Shown here: in pieces, positions 5,366 through 5,395 of the stretch
How the letters are laid out: each line of letters opens with the position of its first letter
How positions within the stretch are numbered: the stretch's first letter is position 1
Made by a program: the position numbers and the translations under genes
The notes under the pieces: generated by a model
The model's input: the letters and a program-made list of their open reading frames with translations, nothing else
Database searches by the model: none
What the model was told of the DNA's origin: nothing
Assembly (NCBI GenBank): GCA_965546615.1
Contig: CBEUVQ010000075.1
Location: 1-5,395, forward strand
Length of the DNA stretch: 5,395 nucleotides
Direction: 5' to 3'
From: CBEUVQ01 sp965546615
GTDB taxonomy: Bacteria; Bacillota; Desulfotomaculia; Desulfotomaculales; Desulfohalotomaculaceae

Positions 5366-5395
5366 GTGTATTCAGACAAAACTTTAACCTGTAAA
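5366..5395 (+). CDS. Zinc-ribbon domain protein, first ten codons (cut by window end)
   Basis: Only GTG plus nine codons are present, reading MYSDKTLTCK with the initiator as Met. This matches the opening of a family of small Clostridia and Bacillota proteins that begin M-x-x-DKTLxCKDCG and carry one or two Cys-x-x-Cys zinc ribbons. The final TGT would be the first zinc-ligand Cys. The start is supported by GAGG (5355-5358) 7 nt before the GTG and by the promoter at 5216-5244. Function in the family is not established; nucleic-acid or protein binding is usually assumed. It is divergent from adhE. The call rests on ten residues, so it is tentative as to family. Confidence 0.62.
   Translation, partial: MYSDKTLTCK

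Overview
The window looks like chromosome from an anaerobic, fermentative member of the Bacillota (Clostridia or Negativicutes type), probably a spore-former. The evidence is a bifunctional AdhE with an iron-dependent alcohol dehydrogenase half, a peptidoglycan endopeptidase of the Lysinibacillus sphaericus endopeptidase I / YqgT type, strong purine-rich Shine-Dalgarno (SD) sites at nearly every gene, AT-rich spacers, and one sigma-E-like promoter. The species cannot be named from sequence alone. No RNA gene, insertion sequence, CRISPR array or phage gene was seen.

Right part (2465-5395): adhE (minus strand, GTG start at 5099) fills half the window and ends at its own U-tract terminator. It converts acetyl-CoA to ethanol and regenerates NAD+. 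Divergent from it, a sigma-A-like promoter and a leader of about 115 nt precede a plus-strand gene cut by the window edge. Its first ten residues match small zinc-ribbon proteins.

Middle (1283-2426): a leaderless M14 gamma-D-glutamyl-diamino acid endopeptidase (minus strand) converges with a tiny plus-strand gene of 38 codons. That gene has a sigma-E-like promoter, an SD and a strong terminator whose loop contains its stop codon.

Left part (1-1206): four minus-strand genes. They encode an unknown 79-residue helical protein, a 68-residue protein with a C-terminal membrane segment, a 97-residue protein that may be winged-helix, and the N-terminal third of a rhomboid protease. The 68-residue gene has a good promoter whose -10 box sits in the middle of a perfect 27-bp inverted repeat, and it ends at a terminator. 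The 97-residue gene and the rhomboid gene appear co-transcribed.

The rhomboid gene has no ATG, GTG or TTG at its expected start. An ACG stands exactly where the family's initiator Met belongs, 6 nt after a strong SD. This and the small regulated genes beside it are the most unusual content. No complete new system is evident: adhE, the M14 peptidase and the rhomboid belong to known families, and the novelty lies in the small proteins and their control sites.
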